In this document: positions 1-8,688 of the stretch, piece after piece
How the letters are laid out: every line of letters begins with the position of its first letter
Numbering within the stretch: position 1 is the stretch's first letter
Assembly: GCF_038051985.1 (NCBI RefSeq)
Contig: NZ_CP150291.1
Location: 992,001-1,056,000 of the forward strand
Direction: 5' to 3'
DNA: 64,000 bases
Origin: Solibacillus sp. FSL H8-0523
GTDB lineage: Bacteria; Bacillota; Bacilli; Bacillales_A; Planococcaceae
Notes under the pieces: generated by a model
Told to the model about the DNA's origin: nothing
Database searches by the model: none
What the model saw: only the letters and a program-made list of their open reading frames with translations
Translations under genes and position numbers: made by a program

Positions 1-1
1 T

Positions 2-715
2 GATAAAGATACTACAATTACAAAATTAGTAATTCCAGCTGGCAAGAAAATCGAAGACGTAATTGCTAACTATGCGGAAGTAAAAGAGCAATTAGCAAAC
101 GTTAAGGTTGAAAATGCACCTGCAGCTACAACACCTCCTGCAGCAGGCGGTGGCGGTGGCGGTGCTACAGGCGGCGGCGCTGGTGGTGCTGGCGATGGAA
201 CTACAACAACTCTTGATGTTGCAAATTTAGTTACCTTCTTAACAGGGGAAATTAACTCTGGATTAACTGGGTTAAATAAAAACTATTTAACAATTGGAAA
301 AATTGAAGGTCAAAATATTCCATTAACTATTACAAACGGAGACTATGAAATCTCTGAAGTGAAAAAAGATTTAGCAACACAAAAAGAGCTAAAATTCACA
401 TCTTTAGTTGTAGACTATGCTAAACAATATGGTGATGCTGGTAGATTATTTGACGAAATCGAGTCAATAACGATTAATGCTAATGGCCATCCAGCAACTT
501 ATACAATTGCAGAATTTATTGATAAAGATACTAATGACGTTGAAGAAGGCGATGTGAAAGACGGAGCGAAAGAATTTATTACTGAAGCTCTAAAAGGTAC
601 AAGCATCACTAAAATTGGTGATTTCAAAACTAAGAACACTCCAATTACTTTAACTGTAACTCCAAAATCAAGTACAGGTAAATCTGCTGTAACTTATACG
701 GTAATTTATAAATAA
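2..715 (+). CDS. C-terminal part of a large surface/secreted protein (5' end outside window)
   Basis: The reading frame is open from the first bases of the window to the TAA ending at 715, so this is the C-terminal part of a longer protein. The visible part (about 237 residues) has an acidic/basic opening stretch. It then has a Pro/Ala/Thr segment running into a Gly-rich linker (about positions 150-200, runs of GGT/GGC) and a Thr/Ile/Val/Lys-rich tail that looks beta-rich and ends in TYTVIYK. A flexible Gly linker between beta domains is common in cell-surface proteins of Bacillales. I recognise no catalytic motif. No LPXTG sorting signal or C-terminal membrane anchor is visible, so any wall attachment would be N-terminal. 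An internal GTG at 359 is probably not a start, because coding continues upstream. It lies directly ahead of a polysaccharide locus. Confidence 0.75.
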   Translation, partial: DKDTTITKLVIPAGKKIEDVIANYAEVKEQLANVKVENAPAATTPPAAGGGGGGATGGGAGGAGDGTTTTLDVANLVTFLTGEINSGLTGLNKNYLTIGKIEGQNIPLTITNGDYEISEVKKDLATQKELKFTSLVVDYAKQYGDAGRLFDEIESITINANGHPATYTIAEFIDKDTNDVEEGDVKDGAKEFITEALKGTSITKIGDFKTKNTPITLTVTPKSSTGKSAVTYTVIYK

Positions 716-729
716 AATTTAATTAACTT

Positions 730-762
730 AAATTCCCCAGAACCTAAAATTCTGGGGAATTT
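730..762 (+). terminator. Hairpin terminator after the surface protein gene
   Basis: Perfect 13-bp inverted repeat (AAATTCCCCAGAA / TTCTGGGGAATTT) with a 7-nt loop, starting 15 bases after the stop codon. The downstream T-tract is weak, but position and stem strength fit a terminator that separates the surface protein from the polysaccharide locus. Confidence 0.75.
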
Positions 763-799
763 ATATGAATCTTTTCGAAGAATATAGGAGGTAAAGGTT

Positions 800-1600
800 T
801 TGAAAAAGGGTTTAAAGTATGCACTCCTAATAATTGGTTGCCTTGTTTTAATAGGGGGCGGCTATGTATTATATGAATTTAAATTTAAAGAATACGACGT
901 TGCCGATGCGCAGGTCGATGAAATTATTAACGAAAATATCACAGTAGAATTACCAGACGGCACAAAACTAGTATTAGATGCAGAAGGTAATATTATAGAA
1001 GAAGTTGCACCTACAACAACAGATTTTTCTGTAAATGAATTCGAAATCGAAGGCGAAGAGATCATCGTACAAACAAAAGATGGTGTCATTACAGCCGTTT
1101 TAAATAAAAATCATGAACCAATCGAGCACGAAACAATCAAAATTGGCCAAACCGTGACAGAAACAGAGAATGGTGTAACGGTTGTTACAGAAAATCAAGA
1201 AGTCGTTGCAAAGCCAGTACCTACAACGCCAACTGGGACAACTCCAGCGCCTAAAGTAACAGTAGCTAGTATTAAAGGCAATTATGAAAGCAGCTTTGTT
1301 GCATTAGAAGGTCAGGCGACAAGTCGTTTAGGCGGCTTAATCGATCAGGCAAAGGCCGAGTATAGTGCAAAAAAAGCGGCGGGCGAGTCAATTAGCTATA
1401 GCTATTTCTACCAAAAATATTACGGTGCGGCAACAGCAATGGAACGTACAATTGATGCCTCATTTAATACATTATATGCACGCTTAGAGTCGGATCTAGA
1501 AAAAAATCAATTCGATAAAGCACATGCACAAAGCTTTAAAGATCAATACGCTGCTACGAAGAGTTCGCTGAAATCGGAGCTTTTAAGTAAGCTAAAGTAA
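800..1600 (+). CDS. Membrane-anchored hypothetical protein at the head of the polysaccharide locus
   Basis: 266 residues starting at TTG 800, with AGGAGG at 786-791 (8-nt spacing). One N-terminal hydrophobic helix (about residues 7-27, after MKKGLK) has no lipobox or obvious cleavage site, so it is likely a single-pass anchor with the rest outside the cell. An acidic repeat-like region (about 35-135, with two PDGTKLVLDAEG / KDGVITAVLNK-like hairpins) follows. Then come a Pro/Thr linker (about 139-152) and an alpha-helical C-terminal domain rich in Ala, Lys and Glu (about 155-266). I do not recognise the family. It sits 66 bases upstream of the chain-length regulator. It could be a wall-spanning or scaffold protein for the polysaccharide machinery, but that is guesswork. 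Confidence 0.7.
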   Translation: MKKGLKYALLIIGCLVLIGGGYVLYEFKFKEYDVADAQVDEIINENITVELPDGTKLVLDAEGNIIEEVAPTTTDFSVNEFEIEGEEIIVQTKDGVITAVLNKNHEPIEHETIKIGQTVTETENGVTVVTENQEVVAKPVPTTPTGTTPAPKVTVASIKGNYESSFVALEGQATSRLGGLIDQAKAEYSAKKAAGESISYSYFYQKYYGAATAMERTIDASFNTLYARLESDLEKNQFDKAHAQSFKDQYAATKSSLKSELLSKLK

Positions 1601-1666
1601 ATCAAACGAACATCGATAAAGAGAGAAGCCGCAAATTTATATAGCTAAAAAGGGAGAGACACAGAT

Positions 1667-2419
1667 TTGGAAGAAACAATTAGCCTACAAGAGATATTTA
1701 AAACATTAAAAAAGCGTATGCCACTCATTTTACTATGTACTTTTGGGGCAGCCTTAATCGCTGCAATCATCAGCTTTTTCTTAATGACACCGATTTATCA
1801 GGCGTCGACACAGGTGTTAGTGAATCAGAAAAAAGATACAGTTGCACAGCAGCAAGTAACAACAGCAGACATTCAGTCGAATCTGCAATTAATTAATACA
1901 TATAACGAAATCATTACAAGCCCTGCTATTTTAACAGTTGTATCTGAAAATTTAGATATGGGTTTAAGTGCAGCACAATTAAAAAGTAAAATTTCCGTTT
2001 CAAATTCAAACAACTCGCAAGTGTTAAATATTAGTGTACAAGACGAAACGTACAATATTGCAGTAGACATTGCCAATGAAGTGGTAGAGGTATTCAAAGA
2101 AAAAATACCTTCATTAATGAATGTAGATAACGTTAACGTCTTATCACCAGCAGAACCTATGGAAAATGCAAGCCCAATTAAACCGAGCAAACTGTTAAAT
2201 ATGGCAATTGGTTTAGTGCTTGGTTTAATGGTTGGGGTCGGCTTAGCGTTCTTACTAGAGTTTTTAGATACGACGGTTAAAACAGAAGATGACGTAGAGC
2301 AATTATTAAACTTACCAATTATCGGATTAGTAAGCCCGATTAGCGATAGTGAATTTGCAGAAACGATTAGTTCGCAGCGACGAAGCCCTCGTGAAGCTGT
2401 TAGAAAGGCTGAGGTATAA
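1667..2419 (+). CDS. Polysaccharide chain-length regulator / BY-kinase activator (Wzz/YveK/CapA family)
   Basis: 250 residues, TTG start with an AGGGAGAG ribosome site at about 1650. N-terminal MEETISLQEIFKTL and a first membrane helix (about 20-40) are followed by an extracytoplasmic domain. A second helix (about 175-197) has the proline-containing approach typical of Wzz proteins (SPIKPSK before the helix). A cytoplasmic tail follows, with FLDTTVKTEDDVE, the conserved segment that docks the kinase. In Gram-positives this transmembrane modulator pairs with a separate cytoplasmic tyrosine kinase, here the next gene, 3 bases downstream. It should set polymer length and/or activate the kinase. 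A paralogue lies at 45617-46363. Homologous to B. subtilis YwqC/EpsA by pattern; the exact orthologue is not assignable. Confidence 0.9.
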   Translation: MEETISLQEIFKTLKKRMPLILLCTFGAALIAAIISFFLMTPIYQASTQVLVNQKKDTVAQQQVTTADIQSNLQLINTYNEIITSPAILTVVSENLDMGLSAAQLKSKISVSNSNNSQVLNISVQDETYNIAVDIANEVVEVFKEKIPSLMNVDNVNVLSPAEPMENASPIKPSKLLNMAIGLVLGLMVGVGLAFLLEFLDTTVKTEDDVEQLLNLPIIGLVSPISDSEFAETISSQRRSPREAVRKAEV

Positions 2420-2422
2420 ACA

Positions 2423-3136
2423 ATGTTTAAACGCAAAAAGAACAACAATTCAACGCAGACAACATTAGCACGTAAACTGATTACTGTACGTAATCCGAAA
2501 TCAGTCATATCTGAACAGTTCAAAACGATTCGTACAAATATTAATTTCTCTATGCCCGATCAGGACATTAAAACGATTATTGTGACGTCTTCAACACCAG
2601 GGGAAGGAAAGTCAACGGTGTCTTCAAATAGCGCGGTTGTTTTCGCCCAATCTGGTAAAAAGGTGTTGATCATAGATGCTGATATGCGTAAGCCAACAGC
2701 GCACCATACATTTGGCATTCGTAATGCTTCAGGCTTATCGACATTATTAACACGTCAGCATTCAATTGAAGAAGTCGTACATAAATCAGAGGTAGAAGGC
2801 TTACACGTGATTACAAGTGGACCGATTCCACCGAACCCAGCCGAGTTACTAGGCTCAAAGATGATGGATCAGCTTATTGAACAGTTAACAGCAATGTATG
2901 ATTTAGTCATTTTTGATGCACCACCAATCTTATCGGTAACCGATGCACAAATTTTGTCGAACAAGTGTGAGGGCACAATATTAGTTGTCAACTCAGGCAA
3001 GGCTGAAAAAGATGGTGTGTTAAAGGCAAAGGAAGCGTTAGTAAGCTCTCAGGCTAACATCTTAGGGGTTATCCTAAATAACTTTGTATTAGAAAAAGAT
3101 CATTACTATTACCAGTATTACGGAAACGCAGAATAA
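2423..3136 (+). CDS. Bacterial tyrosine kinase (BY-kinase, CpsD/CapB/EpsB family)
   Basis: 237 residues. Walker A motif GEGKST (about 60-65), Walker A' VLIIDADMRK (about 81-90) and Walker B VIFDAPP (about 162-168) define a BY-kinase of the MinD/ParA-like fold. The tail carries a tyrosine cluster (YYYQYYG), the usual autophosphorylation site. The N-terminal region holds the EQFKTIRTNI segment used for oligomerisation in the family. It works with the membrane modulator immediately upstream. The phosphatase immediately downstream should dephosphorylate it. The cycle normally controls polymerisation and export of capsule or exopolysaccharide and activates sugar-nucleotide enzymes. A second kinase is at 46344-47069. 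Confidence 0.93.
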   Translation: MFKRKKNNNSTQTTLARKLITVRNPKSVISEQFKTIRTNINFSMPDQDIKTIIVTSSTPGEGKSTVSSNSAVVFAQSGKKVLIIDADMRKPTAHHTFGIRNASGLSTLLTRQHSIEEVVHKSEVEGLHVITSGPIPPNPAELLGSKMMDQLIEQLTAMYDLVIFDAPPILSVTDAQILSNKCEGTILVVNSGKAEKDGVLKAKEALVSSQANILGVILNNFVLEKDHYYYQYYGNAE

Positions 3137-3157
3137 CATTTAAGGAGGATGAAAACG

Positions 3158-3919
3158 ATGATTGATATTCATAGTCATATTTTATATGGAGTTGATGATG
3201 GTCCCAAAGATGCTGAGGAAGCAATAAGCATGCTTGAACAGGCAGTAAATGAGGGGATTTCACAAATCATTTCAACATCGCATAGCTTTCATCCTCAGTA
3301 TAATGTTTCATCTTCAGTAGTCACTCAGCAAGTAGCGCATCTGCAAGAGCAGTTGAATACACGAAATATTCCACTTCAAATTCACTGTGGGCAAGAGGTA
3401 CGATTAGTCGAAAATATCGTGGCACTACTTGAGCAAGGTGAAATTTTAACATTAGCCAATTCCGATTACTTATTACTCGAGCTCCCTTCGAGCACGGTGC
3501 CCAATTACACAAAGCGTGTCATAAATCAGCTACAAGAGCAGGGCATTACACCGATTATTGCCCATCCTGAGCGCAATAAAGCGATTGCCGAAAAGCCAAG
3601 TCGCTTAGAGGCACTATTACGGGAAGGGGCCGTTGCGCAAATAACGGCTGGTAGTTTGGCTGGCCATTTTGGCAGCTCGATTCAAAAGCTTTCACTGGAT
3701 TTAGTGAAGGCCAATTTAGTCCATACATATGGGTCAGATGCACACAATCTGACGACAAGGCCTTTTCTTTTTGATGAAGGGCTCAACGTTTTAGAAAAGA
3801 AAAAACAGTTAAATGCAGTAGATGTTTTGTTAGAAAATAACGCGCGAATAATTGAAAACAAGCAAATGATAATGCTAGAACCAGAGCAAATTACAAAAAA
3901 ATGGTGGCAGTTGTTTTGA
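3158..3919 (+). CDS. Tyrosine-protein phosphatase, PHP family (CpsB/YwqE)
   Basis: Metal-dependent phosphotyrosine phosphatase of the PHP superfamily. The N-terminus MIDIHSHILYGVDDG has the first metal-binding HxH and the conserved GVDDGP. HCGQEVR, IAHPERN and YGSDAHN supply further histidine and acidic ligands. I place the start at ATG 3158 because AAGGAGG (3142-3148) abuts the upstream ATG at 3149 and is 9 bases from 3158. This gives 253 residues, close to the usual 250-255. It should dephosphorylate the BY-kinase encoded 22 bases upstream. It is the only such phosphatase gene in the window although two kinases are present. Confidence 0.93.
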   Translation: MIDIHSHILYGVDDGPKDAEEAISMLEQAVNEGISQIISTSHSFHPQYNVSSSVVTQQVAHLQEQLNTRNIPLQIHCGQEVRLVENIVALLEQGEILTLANSDYLLLELPSSTVPNYTKRVINQLQEQGITPIIAHPERNKAIAEKPSRLEALLREGAVAQITAGSLAGHFGSSIQKLSLDLVKANLVHTYGSDAHNLTTRPFLFDEGLNVLEKKKQLNAVDVLLENNARIIENKQMIMLEPEQITKKWWQLF

Positions 3920-3951
3920 AGTAACAAACTTCGAGGTAAGGACGGATTACA

Positions 3952-5790
3952 ATGGATTACCGTAAAAGATATTTAGTTTTTTTTAGTTTAGATTCAGTGA
4001 TTGTTTTGTTTGCAATTTATATTAGTTATTGGATATTGCACCCAACCGTTTCGCTATACTCAAACAAAATGATTTTCATTAGTGCAATTACGTTATTAGT
4101 TGCACATCATATTGTTGCGCATTTTTATCAATTGTATGCGCGTGTATGGGCTGTTGCCTCGGTTAAGGAGCTACTCATTATCGGCTATGCGGTAACGATT
4201 TCAGTAGCGATTGCGATGCTGATGCAAAGAATCCTTAACGGGGATGTCTATTTCCGTGTCATGACAATTACATGGCTATTGCATATTATTTTAATTGGTG
4301 GCTCGCGTTTCGTATTACGCATGTTGAATGATCGAAGAGAGCTAAAATACGAAGGCAAAACGAAGCGTGTACTGATTGTTGGTGCCGGTCAAGCCGGAAC
4401 AATGCTTGCGCGTAGCATTAGCCGTAATCCATATACCGAATATAAAATTGTTGGCTATGTCGATGATGACCTCAATAAAATTTATTTAAAATTAATGGAT
4501 GTCCGTGTACTTGGCACAACGAATGATATTGCAACGATTGTGAAGGATAAGGGAATCGATGATATTATTATCGCGATTCCATCATTATCGAAGGCTGATA
4601 TGAAAACTCTTTATGAGCGTTGTACGGTATCCAATGCCAAAGTAAAGGTTATGCCAAATATTGAAGATGTCATGACGGGTAAGGTTTCGGTAAGTGATAT
4701 GCAGGACGTAAAAATCGAAGACTTACTAGGTCGTGATGAAGTACAGCTGGATATGCTAGCAATTTCTCGCAAGTTGACGGATAAAGTTGTACTTGTTACA
4801 GGTGCGGGTGGCTCGATTGGCTCTGAAATTTGCCGACAAATTATGAAATTCCAGCCTGCCAAAATTGTACTATTAGGTCACGGTGAAAACTCGATTTATA
4901 ATATTAGTATGGAGCTGCAAGAAAAGTACATAGGTGAAACAGCGATTCTGCCAGTTATTGCGGATGTACAAGACCGTGAGCGTATTTTCGAAGTAGTAAG
5001 CGAACATCAACCAGATGTGATTTACCATGCAGCGGCGCATAAGCATGTACCGTTAATGGAGTATAATCCACGTGAAGCGGTGAAGAACAATATTTTTGGT
5101 ACAAAAAATGTTGCTGAAGCTGCACATGAGTTTGGCGTGAAAAACTTTGTACTTGTATCAACAGATAAAGCAGTTAACCCGCCGAACGTCATGGGTGCTA
5201 CGAAGCGTATTGCAGAAATGGTTATTCAAGATTTAGCACGCCGCAGTAAAACAACTTTTGCCGCAGTTCGATTTGGTAATGTCCTTGGATCACGAGGTTC
5301 AGTTGTGCCTCGCTTTAAAGCGCAGATTGCAGCAGGTGGGCCAGTAACGGTCACACATCCTGATATGACACGTTATTTCATGACCATTCCAGAAGCGAGC
5401 CGTTTAGTACTACAAGCAGGTTCACTTGCAAAAGGTGGCGAAGTGTTTGTCCTCGATATGGGGGAGCCAGTGAAAATTGTCGATCTTGCAAAAAACGTCA
5501 TTCGACTTTCAGGCCATACGGAAAATGAAATTAACATTGAATTTTCCGGCATTCGCCCTGGTGAGAAGATGTATGAGGAGCTACTCAACCCTGAGGAGAT
5601 TCAGGAGCAGAATATTTATCCGAAGATCCATGTTGGGAAGGCGAATTGTATGGAGGAAGAACAGCTAGTTGGTTTTTTAGTAGAGCTAGAACAGGTGAAG
5701 CTTGATGAGTTGAAGGGGAGAGTTGTTGGGGTTGCTAATGGGGAGTGGCGAGAAAACACAAAAAAATTTAGAGAAAGTATTATTTATTAA
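3952..5790 (+). CDS. Membrane-bound nucleoside-diphosphate-sugar 4,6-dehydratase (CapD/EpsC/PglF family), copy 1
   Basis: 612 residues. About four membrane helices (residues 8-120) are followed by a Rossmann CoA-binding-like domain (VLIVGAGQAGT, about 139-149). A second Rossmann fold then carries the SDR catalytic domain (VVLVTGAGGSIGSE, about 281-295). The catalytic region reads STDKAVNPPNVMGATKR, with MxxxK replacing YxxxK as is normal for the PglF/FlaA1 group. Such enzymes convert UDP-GlcNAc to the 4-keto-6-deoxy sugar, the first step to bacillosamine-like residues, and act at the inner membrane face. A close paralogue of nearly equal length lies at 23698-25539. Ribosome site is weak (GAGGTAAGGA at about 3933-3942). 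Substrate is inferred from family. Confidence 0.9.
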   Translation: MDYRKRYLVFFSLDSVIVLFAIYISYWILHPTVSLYSNKMIFISAITLLVAHHIVAHFYQLYARVWAVASVKELLIIGYAVTISVAIAMLMQRILNGDVYFRVMTITWLLHIILIGGSRFVLRMLNDRRELKYEGKTKRVLIVGAGQAGTMLARSISRNPYTEYKIVGYVDDDLNKIYLKLMDVRVLGTTNDIATIVKDKGIDDIIIAIPSLSKADMKTLYERCTVSNAKVKVMPNIEDVMTGKVSVSDMQDVKIEDLLGRDEVQLDMLAISRKLTDKVVLVTGAGGSIGSEICRQIMKFQPAKIVLLGHGENSIYNISMELQEKYIGETAILPVIADVQDRERIFEVVSEHQPDVIYHAAAHKHVPLMEYNPREAVKNNIFGTKNVAEAAHEFGVKNFVLVSTDKAVNPPNVMGATKRIAEMVIQDLARRSKTTFAAVRFGNVLGSRGSVVPRFKAQIAAGGPVTVTHPDMTRYFMTIPEASRLVLQAGSLAKGGEVFVLDMGEPVKIVDLAKNVIRLSGHTENEINIEFSGIRPGEKMYEELLNPEEIQEQNIYPKIHVGKANCMEEEQLVGFLVELEQVKLDELKGRVVGVANGEWRENTKKFRESIIY

Positions 5791-5813
5791 TAATATTTTG
5801 AATGGAGAACAAC

Positions 5814-7169
5814 ATGGAAAGAAGTATAGGGTTGAAATATGTTACTCTATTAATGGCAATATGTCTATCTAGTGTAGGAATTTACTTTACGGATAGTGTT
5901 TTAATGAATATTATCTATTTTTGTGTACTTCCAATTATAGCAGTCGTCTTAGTACGGGGAGATTTAGCACATCCATATACCTGGTATTCTATTGTGTATA
6001 CTTTATACGCTATTGGATATCCAGTTACATATTTATTTGAATCTACTTACGATATATATATATACACAAAAAGCCTAATGTTAGTTCAAATAATTGCTTT
6101 AAGTATTATTCTTGTTATTGTAGGACCTACAAGAATTAGTTTTCATAAAAATGTATTTAAGTTAGCATTTGAAAAAAGAAATAAAACTCTTTTTTATGTG
6201 GTACTTATTTTGGTAAGTATGTCTGTGCTAGAAGTGATTTTCAAAGGTTATTCTCACAAAGTACAGATCTATGAACAAGGCTCCCCTATCGTGCAAATAG
6301 GCTTTAGGGTAATTTTATTATTAATGATTATTTATGCAATAAATCAAACTATAACATTTATTAAAAATGAAAAATTCAATAATAAGGAACTTTTCGCTTT
6401 TATACTCATTACTTTTGGTATTTTTTATTACTCTGGAGAAAGAGATTTATTTTTAAGAGGGTTAATTGTAATTTTATTTTTATATTATATTTTTAGTGCG
6501 AAACAAAAAATAAACTTGTTAACAATAATAATGGGCATTTCTTCTCTATTACTTATTCCACTAATGGCTAAATTTAAATATTTTGGTTTGACAGGAAATG
6601 TTTCAAAAAGTGATGGGAATTTTTTATTAAGTCTTTTTAATTCTGAATTTGCCTCAGCATCTAAGAATTTACAAATAATTTTACTAAGTGAGTACAATTC
6701 ATATTTTGGTGGACAAAGCTATATATGGGGTATAATTAGAGGTTTAAATTTAGACTCTATTTTTACTGCACCATCAATAATGAGTTGGTATAACAGTACA
6801 TTTTTTGAAGAAAATAGAGCTGGACAGGGATTTTCAATTTTAGCTGAAGGTTATTTGAATAATGGATATAGTGGTATAGTATTCATAGCAGTGTCTATTG
6901 GCCTAATTATGAAGTTACTTTATCGAACGAGTAAAATTAATGTATATTTTTTCGTATATTATTTATCTGCTATTCCAATATTTATGTATTCATTAAGAGC
7001 AGATTTAGCTAATTTATTAACTCCTTTAATAGGACAAAATTTACTGTTTTTAGTTTTGCTCTTAATTTTCAACTCTTTAAGTAGGGAATTTAAAATAATA
7101 ACAAAGAGAAAGAATAAATCGAAACAAGTGATTGTTTTAGAAAAAGTAGGTAAATGTGGTGAGAGTTAA
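5814..7169 (+). CDS. Polytopic membrane protein, probable O-antigen/polysaccharide polymerase (Wzy-like)
   Basis: About 451 residues, with roughly ten to twelve hydrophobic segments and little sequence motif, as usual for Wzy/EpsG-type polymerases. A long soluble loop (about 280-340, containing SKNLQIILLSEYNSYFGGQSY and GQGFSILAEGYLN) resembles the periplasmic or outer loop of oligosaccharide repeat-unit polymerases. I prefer ATG 5814, which has GGAG at 5804-5807, over ATG 5802, which has no ribosome site. It is followed by an overlapping flippase gene, the standard Wzy/Wzx pairing. Base composition becomes visibly more AT-rich here than in the dehydratase gene upstream, suggesting acquired repeat-unit-specific DNA. 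Confidence 0.75.
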   Translation: MERSIGLKYVTLLMAICLSSVGIYFTDSVLMNIIYFCVLPIIAVVLVRGDLAHPYTWYSIVYTLYAIGYPVTYLFESTYDIYIYTKSLMLVQIIALSIILVIVGPTRISFHKNVFKLAFEKRNKTLFYVVLILVSMSVLEVIFKGYSHKVQIYEQGSPIVQIGFRVILLLMIIYAINQTITFIKNEKFNNKELFAFILITFGIFYYSGERDLFLRGLIVILFLYYIFSAKQKINLLTIIMGISSLLLIPLMAKFKYFGLTGNVSKSDGNFLLSLFNSEFASASKNLQIILLSEYNSYFGGQSYIWGIIRGLNLDSIFTAPSIMSWYNSTFFEENRAGQGFSILAEGYLNNGYSGIVFIAVSIGLIMKLLYRTSKINVYFFVYYLSAIPIFMYSLRADLANLLTPLIGQNLLFLVLLLIFNSLSREFKIITKRKNKSKQVIVLEKVGKCGES

Positions 7170-8688
7170 AACCATTTTAAAAACTATTCTTATACTAATG
7201 CTTTTTTCAGTGGGATCCAAATTTTTGGGTTTTTTTAGAGAAGTATTAATTGCTAACTATTTTGGTTCAACATTTTTTACAGATGCATTTTATTTAGCAC
7301 TAGGTATTTTAGCACTTTTCAAAGTAATGTTAACAGCGACTATAAGCACGACTTTAATACCGATATTAGCCAAAATAAATGACAATGAAATTAAAATGAA
7401 ATTTATTTCAAATTTAAAAGGATTATCACTAGGTTTTTCTATTCTTATTATTATCGCCGTTTATTTGTTGGCAGAAACAATAGTGAGTATGATTGGTATT
7501 GGGTTAAATAATGTGCAAATAGAATTTGTAGCCAAACTAGTAAAAATTGGTATTTGGGTAGTTATTTTTTCAGCTGCTGCAGGTATTAATCGAGGTTATT
7601 TTCAAAGTGAGGGATCATTTACTGAATCTGCTATAACAGACTTGCCATTTAATCTAGTATATATATTTTATTTGATATTTTTTTCAAGTATATACGGAAT
7701 TGAGGGGTTAATGGTTGCATCTGTATTAGCTGTAGTTTCTCAAGTTCTGTTGCAACAATGGACTCTCAGAAAATTAAAGTTTAAGTATGTACCTCACATA
7801 AACATTAAAGATGAATATATAATAAATATAATAAAATTAGCACCGCCTATTTTGTTTAGTGTATCAATTATAGAAATAAATAATTTGATAGATAAAATGT
7901 TAGCTACTAAAGTTAGTGAGGGTGTAGTTTCGGCACTTGCATATTCCTCAAGGGTTAATTTAATTATAATTTCGTTATTTATTGTAATTATTTCTACCGT
8001 TTTATTCCCTTTATTATCACAAAAAGTGCAAAAAAAGGATTATGAAGAACTGAACAAAATTACTACCTTGTCAATAAATAGTATAGTGATATTGATGACA
8101 CCAATTATGTTCTTTGTATTTAATTATTCATATTTAATAATAGAACTGTTGTTTGAAAGAGGGGCATTTATAAAAGAAGATACTTTGATAACCAGTGAAG
8201 CGTTAAAATATTATTCTATAGGTTTACTTGCTTTTTCTCTGAGAACTTTCTTGGACAAGGTATTTTATTCTTTTCAAGATACAAAAACGCCTTTTATAAA
8301 TAGCTTTTTTTTGGTAGTCATAAATATTATTTTAAGTATTGTATTAGTTAAGTATTTTGAACATAAAGGATTGGCTTTTGCAACATCTTTAGCGGCAATT
8401 ATAACAACATTTTGGTTGTTATATCGGTTAAAATCAAAATTAAAATCATTTAGATTTAGACCCCTAACAATAATAGTGATCACCAGCATCGCTATACATA
8501 TTGTTTGGTATGAATTGTTAAATATTTGTACTAAGGATATGGATATTAATTTAGGAATTTATTTCATTATTAATATGTTTTTTGTGATTATTTACTTTTT
8601 AATTTTAAAAATATTTAAGGTGAAAGAGATTGAATATATATATAGTGGTATTGTTAAAAAACTTAAAAAAAGGAAGAAAGTATTGTGA
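7156..8688 (+). CDS. Lipid-linked oligosaccharide flippase, MurJ/MviN-like member of the MOP superfamily
   Basis: 510 residues with about 14 hydrophobic segments. The N-terminus contains GSKFLGFFREVLIA followed by FTDAFYLA, very like MurJ/MviN (the FxREVxxA and DAFxxA signatures). FERGAF and the late GLLAFSLRTFLDKVFYSFQDTKTP segment are also MurJ-like. In this context it more likely exports undecaprenyl-linked repeat units (Wzx role) than lipid II. The GTG at 7156 (or the adjacent GTG 7159, which is better spaced from TAGG) overlaps the polymerase gene by 14 bases, indicating translational coupling. AT-rich like its neighbours. Confidence 0.85.
   Translation: MVRVKTILKTILILMLFSVGSKFLGFFREVLIANYFGSTFFTDAFYLALGILALFKVMLTATISTTLIPILAKINDNEIKMKFISNLKGLSLGFSILIIIAVYLLAETIVSMIGIGLNNVQIEFVAKLVKIGIWVVIFSAAAGINRGYFQSEGSFTESAITDLPFNLVYIFYLIFFSSIYGIEGLMVASVLAVVSQVLLQQWTLRKLKFKYVPHINIKDEYIINIIKLAPPILFSVSIIEINNLIDKMLATKVSEGVVSALAYSSRVNLIIISLFIVIISTVLFPLLSQKVQKKDYEELNKITTLSINSIVILMTPIMFFVFNYSYLIIELLFERGAFIKEDTLITSEALKYYSIGLLAFSLRTFLDKVFYSFQDTKTPFINSFFLVVINIILSIVLVKYFEHKGLAFATSLAAIITTFWLLYRLKSKLKSFRFRPLTIIVITSIAIHIVWYELLNICTKDMDINLGIYFIINMFFVIIYFLILKIFKVKEIEYIYSGIVKKLKKRKKVL

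Noticed and set aside
359-715. Separate 118-codon gene starting at GTG 359
   Set aside because: The same frame is open from base 2 with coherent coding, so this is the 3' part of a longer gene.
1873-2523. 216-codon minus-strand frame opposite the first Wzz gene (a similar one is at 45775-46392 opposite the second)
   Set aside because: Antisense shadows; the + strand frames have family signatures and ribosome sites.
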